Shown here in pieces: positions 37,270 through 46,379 of a stretch of 64,000 nt of DNA. The translations under genes and the position numbers were made by a program. Source of the stretch: Acidovorax temperans (GTDB lineage: Bacteria; Pseudomonadota; Gammaproteobacteria; Burkholderiales; Burkholderiaceae_C); assembly GCF_006716905.1 (NCBI RefSeq), contig NZ_VFPV01000002.1, positions 834,501 to 898,500 of the forward strand. Direction: 5' to 3'. How positions within the stretch are numbered: the stretch's first letter is position 1; each line of letters opens with the position of its first letter. The notes beneath the pieces are model-generated. The model did no database searches and had not been told where the DNA came from. It saw only the letters and a program-made list of their open reading frames with translations.

Positions 37270-38949
37270 TCAGCGTGCTGCCAGTCGGTCGTAGAGTTCG
37301 CCCAACTGGCGCGGCAACTGGGCGGCGGTCAGGGCCACGCGGTAGTTACGCCAGCCGAAGATGCGGCGTACGTAGGCGTCAGCCCCGGGGTCGACCACCA
37401 GGCCATGGCACTGCACGCCCAGGCGCCGCGCGGCCAGCACGGCGGCGCGGGCATCCTCGGTCAGGTAGCGGGCATCGAACATGTCGATGTCCGACGGTGC
37501 GCCGTCGGTGATGAGCACGATGGCGCGCGGGCCGGCGGGCTCGGCCAGCAGGCAGCGCGTGGCATGGCGCAGCGCAGCGCCGATGCGGGTGGACCCGGCA
37601 GCGCGGGTGCCCAGGATGCGCTGGGTGTGCGCCGCATCCAGCGGCGTGCCGAAGTCCAGCAGCCGCAGGTATTGCACCGCAGCGCGGGTGTTGGAGGCAA
37701 AGCCGTGGATGGCGATGCGGTCGTGCCCGGCCTGGGCGGCACGCGCCAGCAGCAGCGCTGCCTGCTGCTCGACGGCCAGCAAGGGCTGCGTGCTGCCGGC
37801 GGCAACGTCGCCGGTGGAGGCCGACAGGTCGAGCAACACCAGCACGCTGCAGCGCGGCGCCTCGATGCCGGGGCGCACGAACAACCGCCCATCGGGAGCC
37901 AGCGCCAGGCGCCGTTCCACCTGCACATCGATGGCGGCGTCGAGATCGAGGTCTTCACCTTCCCACTGCCGGCGCAGGCGCTGGTTGCGGCTCAGACGGC
38001 GCCGGCTGCGCCAGGGCGTGGCGGGCTCGGCGGCGGGCGGCAAGCCGTGAAGTGTTGCGGCCGGGGGCACTACCTCGCGCACGGTGCACCAGTCGGTGCG
38101 TTCGCGCTGCAGGCGGTAGTCCCATTCCGGGTAGAGGTGGCAGATGCCCTCGTCGATGGGTTGTTCTTCGGCATCGGTCGGCGGAGTGTCGGCCACTGAC
38201 GCGTCGGCGGGCGGGGGTGGCGCGGCGGGTACCTGCAGCGCTTCGGTGGTGTCGTCGGCCGTGGCGCCGTGTTGCCAGAGGTAGCTATGGTCGTCGCGGT
38301 AGGCGGCCGGCACCACGCACTGCTGCGGGTCTAGCCGCACGCGCATCTGGCCCAGGTCGTTGGCGAGGATGGAGGCCAGGCGCCGGAAGGCGGCGTGGTC
38401 CGCCAGACCGTGGTCATGGCGGGTGGCGGCAAACAGTGTGCGGCCCTTGTGCACCCAGTGGTTGCCGTCGGCGTAGTGGCCGTCGAGCAGCGCGCGGCCC
38501 AGGCGGGCCAGCAGGCTGGGCACGTCCAGCCCGTGCGGGTCGTGCGCCGGCTGGGCCTGCAGGAACCAGCGGCGCACGCCGGGCAGGCGCTGCATCAACA
38601 GCGCTTCAACGCGCGCATCCTCGACCATTGACGCCACGGCCAGGCCCAGTGGCTTGAGCGTGCCCGCAGACTGGGCCTGTGACGAATACAGCAGGTGCGC
38701 CGCTGCGTGGGCAATGGCCGCGCGTGCCAGCGTGGCATCCTGCATGACCGCCGCTGGCAGCAGCAGGTGCGTCGTACTGAGCACGGCGCGCGGAGCCGCA
38801 GACGGCGATGGGGAGGCGCCGGCCAGTGTTTGCAGCGTGAGCGTGCGCCGGCTCAGGCCACCGAGCAGCAGGCCCAGCGCGGCAAGGGTGGGCGTGTCAG
38901 CGTCGGCCCGGTACATCGCGGTACATCGCGGCTCAGGGGAAGTGGGCAT
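37270..38949 (-). CDS. NorD/CbbO-like VWA domain protein
   Basis: This 559-residue cytosolic protein resembles NorD and CbbO. The C-terminal von Willebrand A domain has the MIDAS motif LLDLSASTGD and VLITDGAPSDIDMFDARY. The N-terminal part is helical, with VEDARVEALLMQRLPGVRRW. NorD and CbbO act with a MoxR-type ATPase to remodel a metalloenzyme or rubisco. The matching ATPase gene is directly upstream and overlaps it by 17 bases if ATG 38949 is used; ATG 38916 is an alternative start. The likely client is an enzyme of this amide operon. Confidence 0.8.
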   Translation of the reverse strand: MPTSPEPRCTAMYRADADTPTLAALGLLLGGLSRRTLTLQTLAGASPSPSAAPRAVLSTTHLLLPAAVMQDATLARAAIAHAAAHLLYSSQAQSAGTLKPLGLAVASMVEDARVEALLMQRLPGVRRWFLQAQPAHDPHGLDVPSLLARLGRALLDGHYADGNHWVHKGRTLFAATRHDHGLADHAAFRRLASILANDLGQMRVRLDPQQCVVPAAYRDDHSYLWQHGATADDTTEALQVPAAPPPPADASVADTPPTDAEEQPIDEGICHLYPEWDYRLQRERTDWCTVREVVPPAATLHGLPPAAEPATPWRSRRRLSRNQRLRRQWEGEDLDLDAAIDVQVERRLALAPDGRLFVRPGIEAPRCSVLVLLDLSASTGDVAAGSTQPLLAVEQQAALLLARAAQAGHDRIAIHGFASNTRAAVQYLRLLDFGTPLDAAHTQRILGTRAAGSTRIGAALRHATRCLLAEPAGPRAIVLITDGAPSDIDMFDARYLTEDARAAVLAARRLGVQCHGLVVDPGADAYVRRIFGWRNYRVALTAAQLPRQLGELYDRLAAR

Positions 38950-39757
38950 CCACGAGCTGGCGCAACGCGGCCAGCAGGTCCGGGTCGTCGGTCAGCGCGC
39001 GCGTCATTGTCATCTCGCAGCTGTCGCGCGGGGCCACGCCGTCGCGGATCAGGATGCCGGCATAGATGAGCATACGGGTGGAGATGCCTTCGTCCAGGCC
39101 CTGCTGGCGCAGCGCACGCGAGCCCTGCGCCACGCCGACCAGTTGCGCGGCCAGCGCGGCGTCGATACCAGCCTCGTGCGCCACGATCTCGGTTTCCACC
39201 GTCGCGTCGGGGTAGTCGAACTCCAGCGCCGCGAAGCGCTGGCGCGTGGACGGCTTCATGTCCTTGGCCGCGCTCTGGTAGCCCGGGTTGTAGGAGACCA
39301 CGAGCTGGAAGTCCGGGTGGGCGTGCACCAGCTCGCCCTTGCGGTCCAGCGGCAGCATGCGGCGCGCGTCGGTCAGCGGGTGGATGACCACCGTGGTGTC
39401 CTGGCGCGCCTCCACCACCTCGTCGAGGTAGCAGATCGCGCCATGGCGCGCCGCCAGCGTGAGCGGCCCGTCGTGCCAGCGCGTGCCGTCGGCGTCGAGC
39501 AGCCAGCGACCCACCAGGTCGGCCGCCGTCATGTCCTCGTTGCAGGCCAGTGTCACCAGCGGGCGGCCGAGCGTCCAGGCCATGTACTCCACGAAGCGTG
39601 TCTTGCCGCAGCCGGTCGGCCCCTTGAGGATGAGCGGCAGGCGGTGGGCGTAGGCGTGCTGGTACAGAGCCACCTCGCCACTGCATGGGCGGTAGTAGGG
39701 TGCTTCGTTGATGCGGTAGGCCGCGAGCGGATCGGAGACAGGGACAGGAGCAGACAC
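38933..39757 (-). CDS. CbbQ/NirQ/NorQ family MoxR-type AAA ATPase
   Basis: This is a 274-residue AAA+ ATPase. Walker A is GPTGCGKT at about residues 46-53 and Walker B is AICYLDEV. The family segment VVSYNPGYQSAAKDMKPSTR matches NorQ and CbbQ closely. A partner VWA protein follows. Such pairs activate nitric oxide reductase or rubisco. Here the genes follow amiE, as the ATPase gene amiB follows amiE in Pseudomonas aeruginosa. GTG 39757 is preferred since GAGG precedes it; a TTG at 39775 is possible. Confidence 0.88.
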   Translation of the reverse strand: MSAPVPVSDPLAAYRINEAPYYRPCSGEVALYQHAYAHRLPLILKGPTGCGKTRFVEYMAWTLGRPLVTLACNEDMTAADLVGRWLLDADGTRWHDGPLTLAARHGAICYLDEVVEARQDTTVVIHPLTDARRMLPLDRKGELVHAHPDFQLVVSYNPGYQSAAKDMKPSTRQRFAALEFDYPDATVETEIVAHEAGIDAALAAQLVGVAQGSRALRQQGLDEGISTRMLIYAGILIRDGVAPRDSCEMTMTRALTDDPDLLAALRQLVDAHFP

Positions 39758-39817
39758 GGCGCAGCCTCGGGACAACAGGGGACATGCCGGCCCGGGCTGC
39801 GGGCCGGCGGTGGTAGC

Positions 39818-40864
39818 TCAGCGGTGGCTGGGGGCTTCGTTCGGAATGCCGTCAATCGGGCACTCGGCCGTGCCGACGGTGGAGCGCGTGAACGACTCGA
39901 CCTGCTTGCGTGTGCCTTCGGGGTCGCTGATCCACTTGCCGTAGAACTCATACGGGCAGGCGGCTACCCCCTTGGCGTCATCCCCGCTTTCGCCGGAATT
40001 GATCTTGCCGGTGTAGCCACGGTGCAGCAGCTTGAACAGGTGGTTCTCGCTCTGGCCGTTCTTGCGGAAGTCGCGGATCAGGCTCTTGGACAGCGCTGCA
40101 TACTGCACGCCCATTTCCTCTTCCCCGCATTCACCCAGCGTGCGGCCGTCGAAGCCGATGAGCGCGCTGTGGCCGAAGTAGCTGTAGACGCCATCCCAGC
40201 CGGTGGCGTTGGCCACGGCCACGTAGCTGTTGTTGGCCCAGGCCATGGCCTTGGCCATCAGCACCTGCTGGTCTTTGGCCGGGTACATGTAACCCTGGCA
40301 GCGCACGATGAGTTCGGCGCCCTTCATGGCGCAGTCGCGCCAGATCTCGGGGTAGTTGCCGTCGTCGCAGATGATGAGACTGACCTTCAGGCCCTTGGGG
40401 CCTTCGCTCACATAGGTGCAGTTGCCGGGGTACCAGCCTTCGATCGGCACCCAGGGCATGATCTTGCGGTACTTCTGCACGATCTCGCCCTGGTCGTTCA
40501 TCAGGATGAGTGTGTTGTAGGGCGCCTTGTTCGGGTGCTCTTCATGGCGTTCGCCGGTGAGCGAGAAAACGCCCCAGACCTTGGCCTTGCGGCAGGCCTC
40601 GGCAAAGATGGCGGTCTCCTCGCCCGGCACGGCGGCGGCGGTGTCGTACATCTCCTTGGCGTCGTACATGATGCCGTGGGTGCTGTACTCGGGGAAGATC
40701 ACCAGGTCCATACCGGGCAGGCCCTGCTTCATGCCGACCACCATGTCGGCGATCTTGCGTGCATTGGCCAGCACTTCGGCCTTGGTGTGCAGGCGCGGCA
40801 TCTTGTAGTTGACAACGGCAACGCCGACGGTGTCGTTGCTGCTGGAAATATCGCCGTGGATCAT
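39818..40864 (-). CDS. amiE: Aliphatic amidase
   Basis: AmiE hydrolyses short aliphatic amides such as acetamide and propionamide to the acid and ammonia. The 348 residues closely follow the Pseudomonas enzyme from [20 protein letters not shown] onward. The nitrilase triad is visible: Glu in VIFPEYST, Lys in [10 protein letters not shown] and Cys in [19 protein letters not shown] lies 8 bases before the start. It is followed by the MoxR-type ATPase gene and preceded by fmdB. Confidence 0.97.
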   Translation of the reverse strand: MIHGDISSSNDTVGVAVVNYKMPRLHTKAEVLANARKIADMVVGMKQGLPGMDLVIFPEYSTHGIMYDAKEMYDTAAAVPGEETAIFAEACRKAKVWGVFSLTGERHEEHPNKAPYNTLILMNDQGEIVQKYRKIMPWVPIEGWYPGNCTYVSEGPKGLKVSLIICDDGNYPEIWRDCAMKGAELIVRCQGYMYPAKDQQVLMAKAMAWANNSYVAVANATGWDGVYSYFGHSALIGFDGRTLGECGEEEMGVQYAALSKSLIRDFRKNGQSENHLFKLLHRGYTGKINSGESGDDAKGVAACPYEFYGKWISDPEGTRKQVESFTRSTVGTAECPIDGIPNEAPSHR

Positions 40865-40929
40865 GTCTTTACTCCTTCGGAGTGAGTGTTTCGTTTATTG
40901 GGTTGGTATGAGAGGCCGCTTTTTCCACC

Positions 40930-40971
40930 CCCTATCCCCCCCGCCCTTTCCACCCCTGCGGGGGGATAGGG
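40930..40971 (-). other. GC-rich hairpin between fmdB and amiE
   Basis: CCCTATCCCCCC and GGGGGGATAGGG, extended by GC on the inner side, form a stem of about 14 pairs with one bulged C. There is no U run, so it is not a typical terminator. It may stabilise or process the operon message to set the fmdA/amiE ratio. That role is inferred. Confidence 0.55.
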
Positions 40972-41020
40972 AGGGGAAGAAGAGGCGCACATAAAGAAGC
41001 ACGACGGCAAAGAAGAAACC

Positions 41021-41371
41021 TCAGTGACTGATCATCCAAGGCCGCTTGGAGGGAAAGGCCTTGGCGCCATTGGGCGCCGTCACCGTGGCCCCATGCTTGC
41101 CGCTGGTCGAGCAACAGCCACACCCTGCCGGGTGCTTGAGCCGCCCGTACGAGCCATCGCGCGAGGAACGCGGGGCATGCGATGCCCGTTCGTTGGTCTC
41201 GTGCGCGCGGCGCGTCTCGCTGCTCAGGCAGGCCAGGCGTGGTGCGGCCACGAACACGCGCGTGGAGGCAGTGCCGCAGTCCGGGCAGCTGCAAGGCTCA
41301 TCGCGCTGCGACAGGCTGCGCAGCGCTTCGAAGCCGCCGCAGGCCGGACAGGCGTAGTCATAGGTGGGCAT
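41021..41371 (-). CDS. fmdB: FmdB family zinc ribbon protein
   Basis: This 116-residue protein has an N-terminal FmdB-type zinc ribbon: YACPACGGFEAL, then SCPDCGTAS (two CxxC knuckles). The C-terminal half is low in complexity, with GCGCCSTSGKHG. FmdB was first described next to formamidase in Methylophilus, where it was proposed to regulate it; the role is not established. It starts 16 bases after fmdA. Confidence 0.9.
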   Translation of the reverse strand: MPTYDYACPACGGFEALRSLSQRDEPCSCPDCGTASTRVFVAAPRLACLSSETRRAHETNERASHAPRSSRDGSYGRLKHPAGCGCCSTSGKHGATVTAPNGAKAFPSKRPWMISH

Positions 41372-41387
41372 GCAGGGCTCCTGGGGC

Positions 41388-42620
41388 TTACTTCTTGTCG
41401 GGTGAGATCGGCATCTGCACGCTGCCGTCGATGAACTTCACCGGGCCGGCCGCCGTGGGGTTGATGTCGAAGTCGAAGATCTCGGTTGGCAGCCACAGCG
41501 TGGCGCAGGCGTTGGGCACGTCCACCACACCGCTGATGTGGCCCTGCACCGGCGCTGTGCCGAGGATGGAGTAGGCCTGGGCGCCGCTGTAGCCGAACTT
41601 CTTCAGGTATTCGATGGCGTTCAGGCAGGCCTGGCGGTAGGCCACGGTCACATCCAGGTAGTGCTGCTTGCCTTGCTCGTCGACCGAGACACCTTCGAAG
41701 ATCAGGTAGTCCTTGTAGTTGGGCGTGATCGGGCTGGGCTTGAAGATCGGGTTCTTGATACCGTACTTGGCCACGCCGCCCTTGATGAGGTTGACGCGCA
41801 TGTGGACCCAGCCTGCCATCTCGATAGCACCGCAGAAGGTGATCTCACCGTCGCCCTGGCTGAAGTGCAGGTCGCCCACGCTCAAGCCGCCGCCATCCAC
41901 ATAGACCGGGAAGAAGATGCGCGAGCCGCGCGACAGGTCCTTGATGTCGCAGTTGCCACCGTGCTCGCGAGGCGGCACGGTGCGTGCGCCTTCGGCGGCC
42001 ACTCTGTTGGCAACATCCCCCTGGGCCTTGCCGCAGTGCGCGGTGGCCGCAAAGGGTGGGTTGGCCAGGCTGGGCACTCGGTCGGGGTCGGTGGCGATCA
42101 GTTCGGCCTCGCGCTTGTTCCACTCGTCGAGCATCTTCTTGTCGGGCAGGCAGCCGATCAGACCCGGGTGGATCAGGCCGGCGTATTCCACGCCCGGCAC
42201 GTGGCGGCTCTTGGTGAACATACCGTTGAAGTCCCAGATCGACTTCTGCGCCAGGGGGAAGTGGTCCGTCAGGAAGCCGCCGCCGTTCTGCTTGCTGAAA
42301 AAGCCGTTGAAGCCCCACTGGCTGTCGTCCCTGGCGCCGATGTCCAGCAGGTCCACCACCAGCAGGTCGCCAGGTTCTGCGCCCTGCACGCCCACCGGGC
42401 CTGAGAGGTAGTGCACGGTGGTGAGGTCGACGTCACGCACGTCGTCCGCACTGTCGTTGTTTTTGATATAGCCGCCGGTCCAGTCGTAGGTCTCGAGGAT
42501 GAAGTCGTCGCCTGGCTTGACCCACACGGCAATCGGGATGTCCGGGTGCCAGCGGTTGTGCACCAGCGGGTTGCTGGGGGCGGGTTGGGTCAGATCAACT
42601 TTGATGAGGGTGTCAGCCAT
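41388..42620 (-). CDS. fmdA: Formamidase
   Basis: FmdA hydrolyses formamide to formate and ammonia. The 410 residues match the acetamidase/formamidase family: HNRWHPDIP near residue 21, EPGDLLVVDLLDIGARD, the GFLTDHFP stretch, and FSQGDGEITFCGAIEMAGW with the metal-site region. It is soluble with no signal peptide. It lies directly after urtE, linking amide import and hydrolysis. Confidence 0.96.
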   Translation of the reverse strand: MADTLIKVDLTQPAPSNPLVHNRWHPDIPIAVWVKPGDDFILETYDWTGGYIKNNDSADDVRDVDLTTVHYLSGPVGVQGAEPGDLLVVDLLDIGARDDSQWGFNGFFSKQNGGGFLTDHFPLAQKSIWDFNGMFTKSRHVPGVEYAGLIHPGLIGCLPDKKMLDEWNKREAELIATDPDRVPSLANPPFAATAHCGKAQGDVANRVAAEGARTVPPREHGGNCDIKDLSRGSRIFFPVYVDGGGLSVGDLHFSQGDGEITFCGAIEMAGWVHMRVNLIKGGVAKYGIKNPIFKPSPITPNYKDYLIFEGVSVDEQGKQHYLDVTVAYRQACLNAIEYLKKFGYSGAQAYSILGTAPVQGHISGVVDVPNACATLWLPTEIFDFDINPTAAGPVKFIDGSVQMPISPDKK

Positions 42621-42671
42621 GGCGATGCTCCTTGAGGACGAAAGAAAACGGATGGATCAAAGGGATGGATT

Positions 42672-43361
42672 TCAGACAGAGAGATAGGACTTGATGCGAT
42701 TGACGTCGGTCTGCTCGCGCAGCGTCTCGTGCACGAGGCGGCCGCCTTCGATGACGAACAGGCGGTCGGCCACGTCCATGGCAAAGGACAGCACCTGCTC
42801 GGACACAACGATGGTGATCTCGCGCAACTTGCGGATCTCGTTAAGCGCTTTGGCGATGTCCTTGATGATGGAAGGCTGGATGCCTTCGGTCGGTTCGTCG
42901 AGCAGCAGCACCTTGGGGTCGGTAACCAAGGCGCGGGCAATCGCCAGCTGCTGCTGCTGCCCGCCCGAGAGGTTGCCGCCCTTGCGCCGGCGCATGTCCC
43001 ACAGCACGGGGAACAGCGCGTAGATCTCGTCCGGAATCTGCTTGGTTCTGGAGTTCTCCAGGCCGGTCTGGATGTTTTCCTCCACCGTGAGGGTGGGGAA
43101 GATCATGCGACCCTGAGGCACGTAGGCAATGCCCTTGGCGACGCGCTTGTAGCTTTCGTCTTTCGAGACGTCCTGGCCCGCGACTTCGATGCGACCGGAC
43201 TTCAGCGGCAGCACACCCATGAGGCTCTTGAACAGCGTGGTCTTGCCCATGCCATTGCGGCCCATGATGGCAACCGTCTCGTTCTTGTGTCCTTCGAAGG
43301 AGATGCCGTGCAGCGCTTCGCTCTGGCCATAGGCCGTGTACATGTCGGTGACTTTGAGCAT
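42672..43361 (-). CDS. urtE: Urea/short-chain amide ABC transporter ATPase UrtE
   Basis: This is a 229-residue LivF-type ATPase. Walker A is GRNGMGKTT, the signature is GNLSGGQQQQLAIARAL and Walker B is VLLLDEPTEGI. It follows urtD and should pair with it as a heterodimer under the UrtB/UrtC permeases. The substrate is assigned from the neighbouring fmdA and amiE genes as urea or small amides. Confidence 0.92.
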   Translation of the reverse strand: MLKVTDMYTAYGQSEALHGISFEGHKNETVAIMGRNGMGKTTLFKSLMGVLPLKSGRIEVAGQDVSKDESYKRVAKGIAYVPQGRMIFPTLTVEENIQTGLENSRTKQIPDEIYALFPVLWDMRRRKGGNLSGGQQQQLAIARALVTDPKVLLLDEPTEGIQPSIIKDIAKALNEIRKLREITIVVSEQVLSFAMDVADRLFVIEGGRLVHETLREQTDVNRIKSYLSV

Positions 43362-43380
43362 GGTGTGTTCTCCGGTGAAA

Positions 43381-44124
43381 TCAGTGGCCCAGGTAGACGT
43401 CGATCACTTTGGGGTCGGCCTGTACGGCTTCCATGGAGCCCTCGGCGAGGATCTTTCCCTGGTGCATCACAGTGACCTTGTGCGCGATCTGCTTGACGAA
43501 CTCCATGTCGTGCTCGATCACGATCACCGAGCGGCCTTTGCAGATGCGCTTGAGCAGCTCGGCTGTCAGCTCGCGCTCGCGGGCGCTCATCCCGGCAATG
43601 GGCTCGTCGAGCATCAGTAGCTCGGGCTCCTGCATCAGCAGCATTCCGATCTCCAGCCACTGCTTCTGACCATGCGAGAGCAGGCCGGATTCCATCTCCA
43701 AGGCGTCGGCCAGGCCGATCTCCTCGGCAACTACCTGCACGCGCGCCTTCACCTCGTCGGTGCGTTTGAAGCCGAGGGCGCCGAAGACCGAGCGACCGGC
43801 GGGGTAAGACACCTCAAGGTTCTGGAAGACGGAGAGGTTTTCGTAGATCGAGGGGGTCTGGAACTTGCGGCCGATGCCGCGGCGCACGCGGATGTGCTCG
43901 TCCAGCCCGGTGAGTTCCTCGTTCCTGAATTTGATGCTGCCGCTGCTGGCCTTGGTCTTGCCACAGATCAGATCCAGCAGCGTGGTCTTGCCCGCGCCGT
44001 TGGGGCCAATGATCACGCGCAGCTCGTTCTTGTCGATATAGAGGGTCAGGCTGTCGATGGCCTTGAAGCCGTCGAAAGAGACCGTCAGGTCTTCAATGGC
44101 CACGGCGAAGTCGGTGTTGCTCAT
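43381..44124 (-). CDS. urtD: Urea/short-chain amide ABC transporter ATPase UrtD
   Basis: This is a 247-residue LivG-type ATPase. Walker A is GPNGAGKTT and Walker B is LLMLDEPIAGM. The ABC signature is GLLSHGQKQWLEIGMLL, with His replacing the second Gly of LSGGQ, as in UrtD proteins. The gene lies 17 bases after urtC and 19 before urtE, in one operon. Confidence 0.93.
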   Translation of the reverse strand: MSNTDFAVAIEDLTVSFDGFKAIDSLTLYIDKNELRVIIGPNGAGKTTLLDLICGKTKASSGSIKFRNEELTGLDEHIRVRRGIGRKFQTPSIYENLSVFQNLEVSYPAGRSVFGALGFKRTDEVKARVQVVAEEIGLADALEMESGLLSHGQKQWLEIGMLLMQEPELLMLDEPIAGMSARERELTAELLKRICKGRSVIVIEHDMEFVKQIAHKVTVMHQGKILAEGSMEAVQADPKVIDVYLGH

Positions 44125-44141
44125 GATGGACTCCTGGGGTT

Positions 44142-45347
44142 TCAGGCGTTTTGGCCCGTGGGGGTGGCATGCAGCGGATGCACAGTACTCGGCGCGTTGA
44201 TGTCGTCAGTGGGGGGCGCCGGCGTGGCAGCATCGCGCGCTACGGCCGCGCGGATGGCCAGGCGTTCGGCCTGCTTGCGCGACCACCAGGGTTTGACTTT
44301 CTTCTCCCACACGCCAGCCAGCCCGTCGGGGAAGGCCATGGTCACGCCGATGAACAGCCCGGCCATCAGGAACAGCCAGAGGTCGGGGAAGCTCTCGGAG
44401 AAGTAGGTCTTGCCGAAGTTCACCAGCAGTGCGCCGTAGACCGCGCCCACCAGGCTCATGCGCCCGCCCACGGCGGCGTAGATCACCATCTCGATCGAGG
44501 GAACGATGCCCACGAAAGACGGCGACATGAAGCCCACCTGTAGCGTGAACAGTGCCCCTCCGATACCGGACAGCGCGGCCGCCAGGCAGAACACGAAGAC
44601 CTTGAACATGGCCACGTCGTAGCCCGAGAAGCGCACCCGGTCTTCCTTGTCGCGCATGGCCAGCAGCAGGGTGCCCAGCTTGCTCTTCTGCACCCAAAGG
44701 CACAGTGCGATGCTGCCCAGCAGCAGCAGGGCGCAGACGTAGTAGAGGATGTACTTGGCGCTGTCGGTGCGGATGTCCCAGCCCAGCAGCGTCTTGAGGT
44801 CGGTCATACCGTTGACGCCGCCCGTGTAGCCCTGCTGGCCGATGATGAGCACCGTGAGGATCAGCGCCACCGCCTGGGTGATGATGGCGAAGTACACACC
44901 GCCCACGCGTCGCTTGAACATGGCGTAGCCGATGATGAAAGCCAGCAGCGTGGGAATGGCGACGACGGCAATCAGCGCGAAAGGCAGGTGCTCGAAGGGC
45001 TGCCACCACAGGGGCAGCTCTGTGAGCTGGTTCCAGTCCATGAAGTCTGGGATGCCGGGCGTGGACTGGATCTTGGTGCTCTCGGGGTCGGAGGCCTCCA
45101 GCTTGAGGAACATGGCCATGGCGTAGCCGCCCAAGCCGAAGAAGACCCCCTGGCCCAGGCTCAGCACGCCGCCATAGCCCCAGAGCATGACCAGGCCCAG
45201 CGCCACGAAGGCGTAGGTCAGGTACTTGCCCACCAGGTTGAGACGGAAGATGTCGAAGGCGAGCGGGAAGAGGACCAGCAGCACGACGGCCAGGACGAGC
45301 ACGCTGCTCAGCCCCTTGCTGTTGATCCATGCGGTGAACTTGTTCAT
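44142..45347 (-). CDS. urtC: Urea/short-chain amide ABC transporter permease UrtC
   Basis: This 401-residue LivM-type inner-membrane permease has about ten helices. GYGGVLSLGQGVFFGLGGYAMAM and VGGVYFAIITQAVALILT are family motifs, and KSKLGTLLLAMRDKEDRVRFSGYD is the cytoplasmic loop that couples to the ATPase. It carries a hydrophilic C-terminal extension. urtB lies upstream and urtD downstream. Confidence 0.94.
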   Translation of the reverse strand: MNKFTAWINSKGLSSVLVLAVVLLVLFPLAFDIFRLNLVGKYLTYAFVALGLVMLWGYGGVLSLGQGVFFGLGGYAMAMFLKLEASDPESTKIQSTPGIPDFMDWNQLTELPLWWQPFEHLPFALIAVVAIPTLLAFIIGYAMFKRRVGGVYFAIITQAVALILTVLIIGQQGYTGGVNGMTDLKTLLGWDIRTDSAKYILYYVCALLLLGSIALCLWVQKSKLGTLLLAMRDKEDRVRFSGYDVAMFKVFVFCLAAALSGIGGALFTLQVGFMSPSFVGIVPSIEMVIYAAVGGRMSLVGAVYGALLVNFGKTYFSESFPDLWLFLMAGLFIGVTMAFPDGLAGVWEKKVKPWWSRKQAERLAIRAAVARDAATPAPPTDDINAPSTVHPLHATPTGQNA

Positions 45348-45374
45348 GGTAGGACTCCAGAATTGAGGGCAGGA

Positions 45375-46289
45375 TCAGCGGCGCACCTTGCTGGCGAACA
45401 GGCCCTGCGGGCGGATCATCAGAATCACGACGATCAGCGACAGCGTGAGCACCTTGGCCATGGAGCCACTGATGAAGAACTCGCTGATGGACTGCGTCTG
45501 CGCGATGCCGAAGGCGGATACCACGGTGCCCAGCAGGCTGGCGGCACCACCAAAAGTCACCACCAGGAAGGAATCGACGATGTAGAGCGAGCCGCTGGTC
45601 GGCCCCGTAGAGCCGATGGTGGTGAAGGCTGCCCCCGCCACACCAGCGATGCCGCAACCGATGGCGAAGGTCAGGCGGTCGGTCTTGCTGGTGTTGATGC
45701 CGATGGCGTTGGCCATGGTGCGGTTGCTCACCGTGGCGCGCACCCGCAGGCCCCAGCGGCTCTTGTAAAGGGCAAGTAGAACGCCGCAGGTGACCAGCAG
45801 CGTCAGGCCCAGCACAAACAGGCCGTTGATCGGAATGTCCAACCCCGGGGCCGGAGCCCAAGAGCCCATCAGCCATTCGGGCAGCGCAGGGCTGACTTCC
45901 TTGGGACCGATGGCTGAACGGAACACCTGCTGGATGGCCAGGCTCAGGCCCCAGGTGGCCAGTAGCGTGTCCAGCGGGCGCTTGTAGAGAAAGCGGATCA
46001 GGCCCCACTCCACCAGCCAGCCGACGATGAAGGCCAAGATGAAGGCCACACCGATGGACAGCGGGAAGTAGTAGGGCATAAAGCCGGGTGCGAACTTCTC
46101 TGTCAGCGTGGAAAAGAGAAAGACCGTGTAGGCGCCGATGGTCATGAACTCGCCGTGGGCCATGTTGATCACGCCCATCTGGCCGAAGATGATGGCCAGG
46201 CCCAGGCCCATGAGCAGCAGCACCGAGAACAGACTGAGTCCTGCGAAGCCCTGCATGAGGGCGATGTTGAGCATTTCCGAAAATTCCAT
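45375..46289 (-). CDS. urtB: Urea/short-chain amide ABC transporter permease UrtB
   Basis: This is a 304-residue LivH-type permease. MGLGLAIIFGQMGVINMAHGE near residue 28 is the hallmark, and TLLATWGLSLAIQQVFR and KSRWGLRVRATVSNRTMANA follow. UrtB proteins that carry an extra periplasmic N-terminal domain are longer; this short form is more like the amide transporters. The start is ATG 46289; an upstream in-frame start at 46340 is unlikely. Confidence 0.93.
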   Translation of the reverse strand: MEFSEMLNIALMQGFAGLSLFSVLLLMGLGLAIIFGQMGVINMAHGEFMTIGAYTVFLFSTLTEKFAPGFMPYYFPLSIGVAFILAFIVGWLVEWGLIRFLYKRPLDTLLATWGLSLAIQQVFRSAIGPKEVSPALPEWLMGSWAPAPGLDIPINGLFVLGLTLLVTCGVLLALYKSRWGLRVRATVSNRTMANAIGINTSKTDRLTFAIGCGIAGVAGAAFTTIGSTGPTSGSLYIVDSFLVVTFGGAASLLGTVVSAFGIAQTQSISEFFISGSMAKVLTLSLIVVILMIRPQGLFASKVRR

Positions 46290-46379
46290 GGCGTCACCTG
46301 TCTGTCTGAGAACAAGGGTGGCGGCCATCCGTTGCTGCAACCATGGCCGCCACCGGCACCCCCTCGCGGGGATTCCTGC

